Shown here: one piece after another, positions 18,873-27,998 of the stretch
How positions within the stretch are numbered: the first letter of the stretch is position 1
How the letters are laid out: the number at the start of each line of letters is the position of its first letter
Assembly (NCBI RefSeq): GCF_007677725.1
Contig: NZ_VEDF01000005.1
Coordinates: 332,589-396,588 of the forward strand
From: Pseudomonas sp. URMO17WK12:I11
Lineage (GTDB): Bacteria > Pseudomonadota > Gammaproteobacteria > Pseudomonadales > Pseudomonadaceae
Length of the DNA stretch: 64,000 nt
Direction of reading: 5' to 3'
Program-made: the position numbers and the translations under genes
The notes under the pieces: model-generated
The model's database searches: none
The model's input: only the letters and a program-made list of their open reading frames with translations
What the model was told of the DNA's origin: nothing

Positions 18873-19748
18873 ATGACGCCATTTACCCAGTTGCAAGTGT
18901 TCAATGCCATGCACGCATCGCCCAACGCCCGCCTGGAGCTCAGCGCGCAACTGGGCGATGGCATGGCCGCCGCGCGGTGGAGCAACCGCGACGACGCCCG
19001 CGATTACCTGGCGCCAAGCCACCACACCTTGTCGTGCTACATCGCCGATGGCACCGGCACCTTTCGCCGTCAGCGCCCGGCCGATAAAGGCGCGCCGAAC
19101 AAGCTATGCATCATGCCTGCCGGGCTTGAGTCGAACTGGATCGTCAATGGCGCGATTCGCCTGGCCCACCTGTACATCAGCGAAACCCAGTTCGCCCTGG
19201 GCTGCGTGCGTCTGCTCGACCGCGAGCCGCGCGAGCTGCAATTGCGCGAAGCGACGTTTCTCGATGACCCGCAGCAATCGGTGCGTTTCCGCCAGCTGGT
19301 GGGCCTGAACTGGGCCGAGCCCGCCGAGCGTCTGCTGGCCAGCAGCCTGGCCCACGAGATCGTCGATCATGCGCTGCTAAGCCAGGTCGGCCAGCGTCAC
19401 GGCCTGCGCCTCAAGGGCGGACTGGCGCCCAGTGCGCGCCGGCAGCTGGCCGAGTACCTCGAGGCGCACCTGGATCAACCGATCACCCTGGGCGAACTGG
19501 CGCTGCGCTGCAATCTGTCGGAGTACCATTTCGCCCGCATGTTCCGCACCAGCTTCGGGGTGCCGCCGCACCAGTACCTGCTGGCGCGCCGGTTGCACCG
19601 GGCCTGCCAATTGCTGCGCCTGGGCGCCCTGCCGCTGGGCGAGGTAGCGCTGATGTGCGGCTTCGCCAGTGCCAGCCATTTCAGCAACCGTTTCCGCCAG
19701 GCGCTGGGGGCGACGCCTGGGCAGTATCGTGCGGCGGTCAGCGGCTAA
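18873..19748 (+). CDS. AraC-family transcriptional regulator
   Basis: A 291-residue regulator with an N-terminal sensory region and two C-terminal helix-turn-helices (about 205-285, containing ITLGELALRCNLSEYHFARM and GEVALMCGFASASHFSNRF). Divergent from the DMT transporter with a 183-bp gap, so it probably controls that gene. It is convergent with the TonB receptor gene. The effector is unknown. Confidence 0.9.
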   Translation: MTPFTQLQVFNAMHASPNARLELSAQLGDGMAAARWSNRDDARDYLAPSHHTLSCYIADGTGTFRRQRPADKGAPNKLCIMPAGLESNWIVNGAIRLAHLYISETQFALGCVRLLDREPRELQLREATFLDDPQQSVRFRQLVGLNWAEPAERLLASSLAHEIVDHALLSQVGQRHGLRLKGGLAPSARRQLAEYLEAHLDQPITLGELALRCNLSEYHFARMFRTSFGVPPHQYLLARRLHRACQLLRLGALPLGEVALMCGFASASHFSNRFRQALGATPGQYRAAVSG

Positions 19749-19802
19749 GGCGGGGTCAGCCGCGCTTGCCTTATAGGTAGTTCGCCAACGTATTTCTTGC
19801 AC

Positions 19803-22193
19803 TCAGAACTCGAACGTACTCGACAGGCTCACCTGCCGGGCATCGCCGAGGGCGACGAAGTACTGATTGACTGCCGAGCTGTAGTAGACCCGATCGAACA
19901 GGTTCTTCACATTGAGCTGCAAGCGCACCTTGTGCTCGTCGAGCTTGGTTTCGTACGTGGCAAAGGCATCGGCCACGGTGTAGCTGGGCAAGTCGAAGGT
20001 ATTGGTCGCATTGCCCGGCCGCTCGCCGACGTACCGCGCGCCGGCACCAAGGCGCAGCCGGTCGCCACCGAAGACACTGCCGAAATCGTACACCGCCGAC
20101 AACGAGGCGCCGTGGCGCGCCACATTCTGCAGACGATTGCCCTCCAGGGCCGGATCCTTGGTGACCTTGGCATCGGTGTAGGCGTAGGCACCGATCAGGC
20201 TCCAGCGCTCGCTGAGCTGGCCGGTCACGTCGAGTTCCAGGCCCCGTGAATTGACTTCGCCAGCATTGCTGTAAAGGGTCTCGCCGGTCGCACTGTCGAA
20301 ATTGGCCACCAGCACGTTCTGCTTGGTGATATCGAACAGTGCCAACGTCCCGGTAAGGCTGCCGGGCATGTCCAGCTTGGCGCCCAGCTCCCACGACTTG
20401 CCTTCTTCGGGAGCCACCGTGCCATCGAGCACCAGGCCGCCGGTCAGCGGCGCGATGCTGGAGTTGGGCTTGAACGATTCGCTGTAGCTGCCGTAGAACG
20501 ACAGTCGCTCGTCGACCTTGTAGACCACGCCGGCATGCGGCACCCAGGTCTGGCCACTGCTATCGGTATTGGCCTTGAACGGTCGACCGCGGCCGGCGTA
20601 CTGGTCGAATTGCTGATAGCGCGCACCCGCCACCACGATCCAATGCTCGTCCAGGTGCAGGGCGTCCTGCACGAACAAGGCATCGGTGCGCAGCTTGTCG
20701 GTCTGATCGCTGTCACTGGCGCGCACCGTGCTGCCCTCCACTTCCCGGCCGTAGACCGGGTCCAGGTAACTGAAGGTGGAGCGCGCGTTCTGACGGATCA
20801 GGTCGCCGCGAAAGACCTTGCGGTCCTCGTGATCGAGGCCGAACAGCACATCATTCTGCAGCCCGGCCAGTTCGAGCGTGCCATTGACACTCAAGGTCGC
20901 GAACTGATCGCGGCTCATGGCGTTGTGGGTACCGTCGATGCTGCGGGTCAAGGTGCCCCTGGCCGCGTTGATCGCGGTGATGCGCACCTGGCTGGCGTCA
21001 TAGGTTTCGCGGTTGAAGCTGTAACCGAAGTGCAGTTTCCAGTCATCGGCCAGTTGGTGGTCGACTTCCAGGCGATACAGGTCGGAACGCCCCTGCATGT
21101 CGTTGAACGGCTCGTCCAGGCGCCGACTCGCTGGGATGTTCAGCGGGTGGCCGTCGTTGCCGAATGCTGTGCCACGGTCGAACGGGTAAAGGAATTCGCG
21201 ATGCTCATAAGCCAGCACCACCTGCGTGTCCTCGCCCAGCCAAGCCAACGATGGCGCCAGCAACGACTCGCGGCGCACGCCGTAATTGCGCCAGTAATCT
21301 TCATCCTGGTGGTCGGCAATCAGGCGGTAGGCGAAGTCGCTGTCGCCCAACGCGCCGGTGCTGTCCAACCCGCCGCCGCTGCCATTCTTGCCGCTGCCGT
21401 AGCTCGAGCCGCGCAGGGTCAGGGCGTTGTACGCCTGCAGTTGCGGGCGTTTGCTGACCACGTTGATCACCCCGCCTGGGTCCTGGATGCCATACAGCAG
21501 CGACGCCGGCCCCTTGAGCACCTCAACCCGCTCGGTGCTGGCGTTGAGGCTGCGGCCCTGCACCACGGGCATGCCGTCGCGCATGATCGAACCATCGCGG
21601 TTATCGCCGAAACCGCGCTTCATCACGGTATCGGAAGTGCCGCCGAAATTATTGCCCTGGGTAATGCCGCTGACATTGGCCAGGGCGTCGTCGAGGTTAC
21701 GCGGTGCCTGGTCGCGAATGACCTGCGCGGGCACGATGTTCACCGCTTGCGCGATGTCCTGCACTGGGCCTTGGCCACGCATGATGGATGCGCTGGCCGG
21801 CGGCTGGTAGCTGTAATCGTCCAGCTGCGAGGTGACGGTGGTGGCCTGCAGGTTCAGCGCCCCCGCAGTCGCGGCAGGCTCCAGGGTCAAGGTCCGGGCA
21901 TCGACGCGGCGCCAGCTCAGCCCGCTATTGCCGAGCAGTTGCTGCAGGGCTTGCTCGGCGCTGAACATGCCCTCGAGCGCCGGGGCCTGCACGCCTGGCA
22001 GCTCGAGGGTGTACAACACGCTTTGCCCGGTCGCGCGGCTGAATGCTCCCAGCGCTTGCGCCAAAGGCTGGCTCGGTTGCGCGAAGTGGTGCAATTGCAG
22101 GCGCTCGGCGGCCATCAGGCCAGGGGCGGCGGCAATGGCCGAGCCTGCCGAGAGACCAAGCATGAGGGGAACGCAACGCGAGATGAACTTCAT
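19803..22193 (-). CDS. TonB-dependent siderophore receptor with signalling domain
   Basis: A 796-residue outer-membrane receptor: signal peptide to about residue 26, an STN signalling domain (about 35-105), plug domain starting near residue 140 and a 22-strand barrel ending in the aromatic SSTFEF. The STN domain shows a FecA/FpvA-type cell-surface signalling receptor that acts through the FecR- and FecI-like proteins encoded just upstream. I start at 22193, where a proper signal peptide begins; an extra 18 residues upstream are hydrophilic. The ligand (probably a ferric siderophore) cannot be named. Confidence 0.93.
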   Translation of the reverse strand: MKFISRCVPLMLGLSAGSAIAAAPGLMAAERLQLHHFAQPSQPLAQALGAFSRATGQSVLYTLELPGVQAPALEGMFSAEQALQQLLGNSGLSWRRVDARTLTLEPAATAGALNLQATTVTSQLDDYSYQPPASASIMRGQGPVQDIAQAVNIVPAQVIRDQAPRNLDDALANVSGITQGNNFGGTSDTVMKRGFGDNRDGSIMRDGMPVVQGRSLNASTERVEVLKGPASLLYGIQDPGGVINVVSKRPQLQAYNALTLRGSSYGSGKNGSGGGLDSTGALGDSDFAYRLIADHQDEDYWRNYGVRRESLLAPSLAWLGEDTQVVLAYEHREFLYPFDRGTAFGNDGHPLNIPASRRLDEPFNDMQGRSDLYRLEVDHQLADDWKLHFGYSFNRETYDASQVRITAINAARGTLTRSIDGTHNAMSRDQFATLSVNGTLELAGLQNDVLFGLDHEDRKVFRGDLIRQNARSTFSYLDPVYGREVEGSTVRASDSDQTDKLRTDALFVQDALHLDEHWIVVAGARYQQFDQYAGRGRPFKANTDSSGQTWVPHAGVVYKVDERLSFYGSYSESFKPNSSIAPLTGGLVLDGTVAPEEGKSWELGAKLDMPGSLTGTLALFDITKQNVLVANFDSATGETLYSNAGEVNSRGLELDVTGQLSERWSLIGAYAYTDAKVTKDPALEGNRLQNVARHGASLSAVYDFGSVFGGDRLRLGAGARYVGERPGNATNTFDLPSYTVADAFATYETKLDEHKVRLQLNVKNLFDRVYYSSAVNQYFVALGDARQVSLSSTFEF

Positions 22194-22307
22194 GGACGCT
22201 GACCTGTGAGAGGGATATGACTGCGAATGAATCGCACTTCCACTCATTACACGGATGCCGCGAGCTGTTACCTCACGCGGCTGGCCGATTTATTTTCAGG
22301 TGCTGCG

Positions 22308-23288
22308 CTAGCGAACGATGGTCAAGCGCCCGAGCACGGTCTGGCGCGTGAAACCCAGCACCTTGCCCAGCGAATCCAGGGCCAGCAACGGTTCGGTCAG
22401 CGGAAAACTGCCGCTCACCTTGCGCTGGCCCAAGGCATCATCGAGCAGGACGATACGGCCCGGATAATAACGGCGCAGATCCTCGATCACCTGCGTCAAC
22501 GGCGCCTGGTCATAGCTCAGCCAGCCCTGGCGCCAGGCCAGGCGGGTATCGCTGTCGACCCGCCGCCGCTCGCCGGCATGACCGCTTGCATAGACCAGCT
22601 GTTGATTGGCCGTCAGCTCGCGGGCGGCGTCATCGGGGCTGGCACTGACCGCGACGCGGCCGCTGCGCACGGTGACCTGCACGGCCTGGCGCTGTTCGCG
22701 GACCTCGAATTGGGTGCCCAGCACACGCACCTCCCCGCCTGCCGCCTGCACCACGAACGGCTGACCGGTGTGGCTGACCTCGAAATAGCCGGCGCCGCGC
22801 AGCAGGCGCACGCGCCGCTCGCCGTGCTGGAAGTCGACGGCGATGGCGCTGCCGGCATCGAGCGTCACCTGGGATCGGTCGGCCAAGGTCACTTGGCGGA
22901 TCGCCCCGCCACTGGTGAAGTCCGCGTGTAGATCCTGCCACCAGTAGCCGGGCTGCCAGCCACCGATGACGCCCACCGCCAGCACCAGGCAAGCAGCGGC
23001 CAAGCCGACGCCCACTCGCCACCGACGCTGGCGCCGTGGCGGTTCGGCCATGGCGCGCAGGTAGCGCTGTAGATCGTCATGCTGCTCAGCGGCCAGGCGC
23101 GCTGCCGGCGCTTCGCTGAGCTGCCACAGCAATTGGGCCTCGGCGTAGGCTTCGCGGTGCAGCGGGTGTTCGAGCAGCCAGCGCTTGAACGCGGCGCTGT
23201 GGGCCAGCGCAGGGGTCTGCATGATCCGGCTCAGCCACTGCAAGGCGGCTGCGGACTGCGCGGCGCTCACCGAGTCGCACGGGCTCAT
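22308..23288 (-). CDS. FecR-type anti-sigma factor
   Basis: A 326-residue inner-membrane regulator with an N-terminal DUF4880 cytoplasmic helix bundle (about 10-60), one membrane helix (about 90-110), a periplasmic FecR domain (about 120-215) and a C-terminal STN-like fold. Its ATG overlaps the sigma factor stop by one base (TGATG). It should hold the sigma factor until the receptor at 19803 signals that its siderophore is bound. Confidence 0.92.
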   Translation of the reverse strand: MSPCDSVSAAQSAAALQWLSRIMQTPALAHSAAFKRWLLEHPLHREAYAEAQLLWQLSEAPAARLAAEQHDDLQRYLRAMAEPPRRQRRWRVGVGLAAACLVLAVGVIGGWQPGYWWQDLHADFTSGGAIRQVTLADRSQVTLDAGSAIAVDFQHGERRVRLLRGAGYFEVSHTGQPFVVQAAGGEVRVLGTQFEVREQRQAVQVTVRSGRVAVSASPDDAARELTANQQLVYASGHAGERRRVDSDTRLAWRQGWLSYDQAPLTQVIEDLRRYYPGRIVLLDDALGQRKVSGSFPLTEPLLALDSLGKVLGFTRQTVLGRLTIVR

Positions 23289-23836
23289 CAACGGGGGCTC
23301 CCAGGCCGGCGGATGGAGGACGCGGGCTCGGCGACACTCGCCTTGCACGCTTCAAGGGCGCGCATCATATGCTTTTCCACAGCGCTCTGGGACACTTGCA
23401 TGGCTTTGGCGATGTCAGCATAGGTGCAGCCATGAATGCGGTTGAGCAGGAAGATCTGTTGGGTCCGCTCAGGCAAGGCACGTAACGCCGCTTCGATGCG
23501 TTGCAGGTCGTGCTCGACCTCAAGGGCATGCTCAGGGGCCTGGGCCAGCGCCTCCTGATCCCAGCCCTGCGCCGTTTCGGCGAGCCGCTCGCGGCTGCCC
23601 TGGCTGCGCAGATGGTCGATGGCCAGATTGCCGGCGCAGCGCAGCAGGTAGGTGTCGAGCGCTTCGACCTTGACCTCGGGGCGGCGCCAGAAGCGCAGAA
23701 ACAACTCCTGGACCAAGTCGGAGGCGGTCGCACGACAGCCCACGCGGCGGCTGACCAGCGCTTCCATGCGGGCGCGTTGGGCCATGAACACCTGGACGAA
23801 GCGCGCACGGGTGCCGTCGCTTTCCAGCTCGCTCAC
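23288..23836 (-). CDS. FecI-type ECF sigma factor
   Basis: A 182-residue extracytoplasmic-function sigma factor with a sigma-2 region (about 15-80, DLVQELFLRFWRRPEVK) and a sigma-4 region (about 115-165, ALPERTQQIFLLNRIHGCTYADIA). Four bases separate it from the DUF3325 stop upstream, so it is in the same operon as the membrane genes. Expected to drive the TonB receptor gene. Iron-starvation control probably comes through the Fur-like site at 26085. Confidence 0.93.
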   Translation of the reverse strand: MSELESDGTRARFVQVFMAQRARMEALVSRRVGCRATASDLVQELFLRFWRRPEVKVEALDTYLLRCAGNLAIDHLRSQGSRERLAETAQGWDQEALAQAPEHALEVEHDLQRIEAALRALPERTQQIFLLNRIHGCTYADIAKAMQVSQSAVEKHMMRALEACKASVAEPASSIRRPGSPR

Positions 23837-23840
23837 CGCG

Positions 23841-24179
23841 TCACCCGGCCAACACGGCTAACACCGCCAGCAGCGGGCCACAGACAAGGCTGACCGCGGC
23901 CAGGCCCAGCAGCAAGCGTGGCTGATAGGGCAAGCCGAACACCCACAGCGTCACCCCTGCCATCATCACCGCCAACCATTCCACCAGGCCATGGGCCCAG
24001 CCGCGTCCGTGCACGGCAAGCACCAGCGAGAGCAGCAGCAGCAGCCAGCCGCCGATGCGCAAAGCGCGCAGTTGGCCAGCGCCGGGCTTGCGCTCGAGCA
24101 CTTGCTGAAAGTGTTTGTCCATTGCCAGGCAGAGCCCGGCAAAACCGGCGAAAGCGGTCAGCGCGACGCCCAGCATCAT
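23841..24179 (-). CDS. DUF3325 small membrane protein
   Basis: A 112-residue protein with three to four hydrophobic helices and a KHFQQVLERKP loop typical of DUF3325. The ATG overlaps the end of the PepSY gene by 4 bp. In Pseudomonas this family accompanies DUF3649 and PepSY membrane proteins beside siderophore receptors. Specific role unknown; I infer an accessory to inner-membrane iron release. Confidence 0.85.
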   Translation of the reverse strand: MMLGVALTAFAGFAGLCLAMDKHFQQVLERKPGAGQLRALRIGGWLLLLLSLVLAVHGRGWAHGLVEWLAVMMAGVTLWVFGLPYQPRLLLGLAAVSLVCGPLLAVLAVLAG

Positions 24180-25753
24180 TGCACCTCGAGCAGGTCAGCA
24201 GCGTTCTCGCGCGGCTTGGCCGCGCGCTTGGCCAGGGGCTGCGGGGGGCGCAGCATCTTGCCCGCAGCCCAAGCCAGGAACAACCCAGCACCCAGTGCGG
24301 TGAGGTCGAAGCCGGCCATGACCCAATCGCCGGCCGCAAGCGAGGCATTCAAGCCCTGCCCGGTGGTCAAGCCGTTGAGCAGCGGCAGCAAAGTGAAGAG
24401 CAATGCGCCCAGGGTCAGCTGCTCAGCCCAGGCCCGACGCCCTGGGCGCAGCGCGGCGTGCAGCAGCGTGCCCAGCCAGGCCAGGAAAAACACGTTGACC
24501 TCCCAGTCGGCGCGGCCGGGCAGCGCCGTCGGCAGCAGGCGGTTGGCCCAGAAGAACCCGGCCACAGCGAGGAGCAGGCCGCTCATGCTGGCGATATTGA
24601 GCACCTCGACCAGGCGCAACTCACCCGGCTGACGGGCCTGCTTGGCATGCTTGAGCTGGCGCTTGCCCAGCCACATCACCAGGCCCGTGCCGATCACTGC
24701 GGTGCCGGCCAGGCCGAAGACGAAATACAGCCAACGCAGCCAAGGGCCGGCGAAATTGCCCATGTGCAGCCCGGCGAAACTGAACGAGGTGAGCATGGCA
24801 GCGGTTTCCGGCGCGCCTTGCTTGAGCAGCTCGCCGGTGGCGCCGTCGAATGTCCAGTTGGCACTGCGCTTGTAGGCGACATTGTCGGCTGATGCCTGGG
24901 TGAAGATGACGCGGGCATTGCGATCGCCGGCGTTGTGCACCTGAATGAAGCCCATGCGCGCCCCCGGCACCTGCTCCTGAACCTTGGCGTACAGGCTCGC
25001 CAGCGGCACCAGTGGCGCCGCGACATTGGCCACCTGGGGAGCCTCGTCGCGACCGAACAGGTCGTTGAAGTAGCCGTCGGTATTGCCGGCGTAACTGGCC
25101 AGGATGCCGGCCGGCATCACCAGGTACATGAACAGCACCAAGCTGCTGTAGCTGATCATCAGATGAAACGGCAGCACCAGGACACCAATGGCATTGTGGC
25201 CATCGAGCCATGAACGCTGGCCCTTGCCTGGGCGGAAGGTGAAGAACTCCTTGAAGATCTTCTTGTGGGTGATGATCCCGGTGATCAGCCCGAGCAGCAT
25301 GATGAAGGCGCAGCCTGTGGACAACCAGCGGCCCCAGGGGTACGGCATCTGCAACTCGAAATGGAAGCGGTAGAAGAAATCGCCGCCGCGGCTCTCGCGA
25401 GCCTCGACCGGCTGGCCGCTCTGGGCGTCCAGGCTCTTGCGCACGAAGCCGCGCCGCCCGCCTGCTGCCGGGTCGCGCCAGCCGACGCCCAAGGCCGCCT
25501 CGCGCTCGCTCGGCAAGCGGATCATCCAGCTGGACGAATGCGCGGCGTGGCGTTGCAGGTACTGCTGCGCCAGGCCCAGGCTGGCCACCGGGTCGAGCGC
25601 ATGGCGGCGCACTTCGGGTTTGGCCCAGTGACTGACCTCTTCCTTGAAATACGACAGCGTACCGGTGAGAAAGATGGCGAATAGCAACCAGCCGAACAGC
25701 AGGCCGGTCCAGGTGTGCAGCCACGCCATGCTCTGGCGGAAACCTTCCTTCAT
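24176..25753 (-). CDS. PepSY-associated membrane protein (siderophore reductase type)
   Basis: A 525-residue protein with an N-terminal helix (MAWLHTWTGLLFGWLLF-like, about 10-30), a large periplasmic PepSY region, and three further membrane helices with histidines suited to bind haem, then two or three C-terminal helices. This is the architecture of PiuB/FoxB-like ferrisiderophore reductases. I chose the ATG at 25753 at the end of the DUF3649 gene (ATGA overlap); the open frame continues upstream into that gene. It presumably helps release iron from the siderophore imported by the receptor. Confidence 0.88.
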   Translation of the reverse strand: MKEGFRQSMAWLHTWTGLLFGWLLFAIFLTGTLSYFKEEVSHWAKPEVRRHALDPVASLGLAQQYLQRHAAHSSSWMIRLPSEREAALGVGWRDPAAGGRRGFVRKSLDAQSGQPVEARESRGGDFFYRFHFELQMPYPWGRWLSTGCAFIMLLGLITGIITHKKIFKEFFTFRPGKGQRSWLDGHNAIGVLVLPFHLMISYSSLVLFMYLVMPAGILASYAGNTDGYFNDLFGRDEAPQVANVAAPLVPLASLYAKVQEQVPGARMGFIQVHNAGDRNARVIFTQASADNVAYKRSANWTFDGATGELLKQGAPETAAMLTSFSFAGLHMGNFAGPWLRWLYFVFGLAGTAVIGTGLVMWLGKRQLKHAKQARQPGELRLVEVLNIASMSGLLLAVAGFFWANRLLPTALPGRADWEVNVFFLAWLGTLLHAALRPGRRAWAEQLTLGALLFTLLPLLNGLTTGQGLNASLAAGDWVMAGFDLTALGAGLFLAWAAGKMLRPPQPLAKRAAKPRENAADLLEVQ

Positions 25754-26055
25754 GGCTGATTCATCCAGTAGGTGATGCCGCCCAGGAGCGCCAGCGCCGC
25801 GCTGGGCAACAGCACGCCCAGCCAGGCCTGCACGGCATTGCGACAGGCGAAGCACCAGAGGAAGGCCAGCAGGTAGACCACGAAGGAGGCCATCAGCCCG
25901 GTCAAGGTGGCATCGACCTGCGCCAGCGGCAACAGCAACGCGAGGCACACGCTGGCCAGCGATGCCAGCAGGTAGCCGCCCAGCGCGGCGGCAAGACTGC
26001 GAGACACCACGGCCAGGCGATAGCTGAGGGGAAGGCTGCCGGCACTGCGCTTCAT
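25750..26055 (-). CDS. DUF3649 small membrane protein
   Basis: A 101-residue protein with three hydrophobic helices and the RSLAAALGGYLLASL segment usual for DUF3649. It is the first gene of the iron operon (DUF3649, PepSY, DUF3325, FecI-like, FecR-like, receptor), 29 bp after a Fur-box-like site. The ATG at 26055 matches the family start; the frame extends further upstream without a plausible ribosome site. Function unknown, presumably part of the inner-membrane reductase. Confidence 0.85.
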   Translation of the reverse strand: MKRSAGSLPLSYRLAVVSRSLAAALGGYLLASLASVCLALLLPLAQVDATLTGLMASFVVYLLAFLWCFACRNAVQAWLGVLLPSAALALLGGITYWMNQP

Positions 26056-26084
26056 GACGGGAATCCGGAAAATGGGGCTGCAAT

Positions 26085-26103
26085 AATAATGATTTGAATT
26101 CTC
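26085..26103. promoter_or_regulatory. Fur-box-like site for the iron operon
   Basis: AATAATGATTTGAATTCTC matches 13 of 19 positions of the Fur consensus GATAATGATAATCATTATC. It lies 30 bp upstream of the first gene in an AT-rich stretch, where a promoter is expected. Iron repression of the operon is inferred. Confidence 0.65.
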
Positions 26104-26298
26104 ATAAGCAAAATCTTCCCGACGCTCGATCAGTTCCAACGGCGTTTCCCAGGATTTGCTACAGAACATTTATTTTTGCCAAGGACTTGAATTCGTTTCC
26201 CGGTTGCCTGACCTTACAGTCAAGAGGCGCAGAATTCCCAGGGCCTTCAGTGGCCTAGGCGCTCCTCCCTGCGAGCAAGCTGAATAAGGATTGGAACC

Positions 26299-26646
26299 AT
26301 GCAAATCCAGGTCAACAGCAGCAACCATATCGAAGGCAACATCCGTCTTAACGAGTGGGTCCGCAGCACGCTTGAAGCCACCCTCGAACGTTTCGATGAC
26401 GACCTCACCCGCATCGAAGTGCACCTGAAGGACGAAAACGGCGACAAGCCCGGCCCGCATGACAAGCGCTGCCAGTTGGAGGCTCGCCCCAAAGGCCATC
26501 AGCCGATTTCCGTGACCCATACCGCAGGTTCGCTCGATCAGGCCGTCGAAGGTGCCGCGAGCAAGCTGAGCAACGCCCTGGAACACCTGTATGGCAAGTT
26601 GCGCAGCAAGCGCGGGGTACTGGAGCTGAGCGATCCAGACGCCTGA
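26299..26646 (+). CDS. HPF/RaiA-family ribosome hibernation factor
   Basis: A 115-residue short S30AE-domain protein: the beta-alpha-beta-beta-beta-alpha order is visible, with charged segment RIEVHLKDENGDKPGPHDKR and the final amphipathic helix with KLSNALEHLYGKL. It binds the decoding centre of idle ribosomes in characterised relatives. AAGGA ribosome site lies seven bases before the ATG. A strong terminator follows at 26666. It is the short form without the long-HPF dimerisation tail; Pseudomonas also carries another copy near rpoN, so this is a paralogue. Confidence 0.85.
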   Translation: MQIQVNSSNHIEGNIRLNEWVRSTLEATLERFDDDLTRIEVHLKDENGDKPGPHDKRCQLEARPKGHQPISVTHTAGSLDQAVEGAASKLSNALEHLYGKLRSKRGVLELSDPDA

Positions 26647-26665
26647 TCGCCTCCACCACGAAAAC

Positions 26666-26690
26666 CGCCCGGCATTGCCGGGCGTTTTTG
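26666..26690 (+). terminator. Rho-independent terminator after HPF gene
   Basis: An eight-base-pair stem (CGCCCGGC / GCCGGGCG) with an ATT loop is followed by TTTTTG. It directly follows the HPF-family stop codon by about 20 bp. Confidence 0.9.
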
Positions 26691-26769
26691 TTTATACGAT
26701 CAATGGGCTGAACCTTCCTCCCATCATTCCGGTCAACTTTTGCAGTCCATCCTCTGCAAGGCACTGACC

Positions 26770-27060
26770 ATGAACAATCCTTTCGAGCAGATCAGCGCTG
26801 CCTTCGCCGACGAGTACCGGGTCAACCTGAGTATCGAACGACTCGACGGCAGCATCATGCTGACCTTGTCCAATGACACTGGCATCGTCGCCAAGCGCCT
26901 GATCAGCAAGGCCCAGCGCAATGATCCCGTGCGTTTGCGGCGGGTCATCGACAGTATTCGCCTGGGGCTGGCGATCGAGCTGGGCGAAAATCCGATGCCC
27001 CTGCTCGCCGCCATGACGGGCGAGGCCCGGCGCTTCGCCACGGTCGGCGTGGCCAACTGA
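26770..27060 (+). CDS. Short Pseudomonas-specific protein (DUF3509-like)
   Basis: A 96-residue soluble protein starting MNNPFEQISAAFADEY and rich in Leu, Arg and Ile. It resembles the DUF3509 family, small proteins found almost only in Pseudomonas, of unknown function. No membrane segment or known motif. It is convergent with the next gene, with 2 bp between the stops. The ATG at 26770 was preferred over an upstream in-frame start because the sequence before it lacks family-like residues. Confidence 0.68.
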   Translation: MNNPFEQISAAFADEYRVNLSIERLDGSIMLTLSNDTGIVAKRLISKAQRNDPVRLRRVIDSIRLGLAIELGENPMPLLAAMTGEARRFATVGVAN

Positions 27061-27062
27061 TC

Positions 27063-27368
27063 TCAGCCCAAGGCGGCCAGCAGGCGCCCGATGAGGCGCT
27101 CGAAGTCGCTCAGGCGCAGGCTGCCAAGCCGATGAGCCGGGTCGAATGTACCCGGCTGCTGAAACAGGCCGAACAGGCCTTGGTCATAGGTCGGCTCCTC
27201 GCGCTGTTCCAGCCAGTAGGCGGCCTCCTCGACCAGGGTACGGGTGCGAACCACCTCAAGCTCGACCACATCGGCCACTTCATTGACGAACACCGCGTCG
27301 GGGTTCAGCCCCAAGGGCATCAGTTCTTCGGTCAGGTAAGCGCGGATCGCTTCGGTTGCATCGTTCAT
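27063..27368 (-). CDS. Hypothetical acidic protein
   Basis: A 101-residue acidic soluble protein beginning MNDATEAIRAYLTEELMPLGLN. It has no signal peptide, membrane segment or motif I can name. A methionine five residues upstream is a possible alternative start. It may be co-transcribed after psiE, 109 bp away. The open frame is long for the gap and its codon use resembles real genes nearby, hence the call. Confidence 0.62.
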   Translation of the reverse strand: MNDATEAIRAYLTEELMPLGLNPDAVFVNEVADVVELEVVRTRTLVEEAAYWLEQREEPTYDQGLFGLFQQPGTFDPAHRLGSLRLSDFERLIGRLLAALG

Positions 27369-27477
27369 GTCAGTCTCCTGCAACGCGCGGTGTCATGACC
27401 CTGCGTCACGACCGCACCGGCGTAGCGCAGCATTCAACACGCCGCCGCCCTGGCCCTGTACATGACGGGATAGCCCC

Positions 27478-27957
27478 TTACTTGCCGTCTTCCACATCCT
27501 TGCCATTGGCATCCAGAGCCTTGGTGGACGGGTAGCGATAGGACGCGTAGCGCACCACCAGAATCGAGAATGCCAGCAACAGGATGCCTCCGCACACATA
27601 CAGCAGGCCCTCATCGGGTGCCTTGTGGTGCGAGACGTCACCGATCAGCAAGCGAGTGAGCGCGGTGATCGCCACATACAGCAGAAAACGGATCGGCATG
27701 TGGTTGGTCTTGAAGTAGATCCCCACCATGGCCCCCAGCTCCAGGTAGATGAACAGCAGCAGAATGTCATCGACGCTGATGCCGCCCTTGCCCAGCATGT
27801 CCAGAAACGTCACCACTGCCGCGTAGGCTGTGATCGCACCGATGCCGAACAACGCCAGGTAGTGAAAGGCCTCCACGCACAGATTGCCCAGCGAGTCCGC
27901 CGAGCCATGCAGCCCTTTGCGCAGTCTTTCAGCCCATTTGATGTTCACGGTGTGCAT
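27478..27957 (-). CDS. psiE: PsiE-family membrane protein
   Basis: A 159-residue inner-membrane protein with four hydrophobic helices (about 30-50, 62-80, 88-105 and 122-140) and the ELGAMVGIYFKTNHMPIRF-type segment of PsiE. In E. coli psiE is induced by phosphate starvation; its molecular role is unclear. A palindrome (27981-27998) lies 23 bp before the start but does not match a Pho box. Divergent from yebG. Confidence 0.85.
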   Translation of the reverse strand: MHTVNIKWAERLRKGLHGSADSLGNLCVEAFHYLALFGIGAITAYAAVVTFLDMLGKGGISVDDILLLFIYLELGAMVGIYFKTNHMPIRFLLYVAITALTRLLIGDVSHHKAPDEGLLYVCGGILLLAFSILVVRYASYRYPSTKALDANGKDVEDGK

Positions 27958-27980
27958 TCCCCCTACGACGAAACGATGAT

Positions 27981-27998
27981 GCGTCAGCTGTGTGACGC
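27981..27998. promoter_or_regulatory. Palindrome upstream of psiE
   Basis: GCGTCA-GCTGTG-TGACGC, a perfect six-base inverted repeat with a six-base spacer, lies 23 bp before the psiE start. Possibly an operator; the binding protein is unknown. Confidence 0.3.

Noticed and set aside
20535..22202. A 555-codon open frame on the + strand
   Set aside because: Lies opposite the TonB receptor, whose domains are clear. No support for a second gene.
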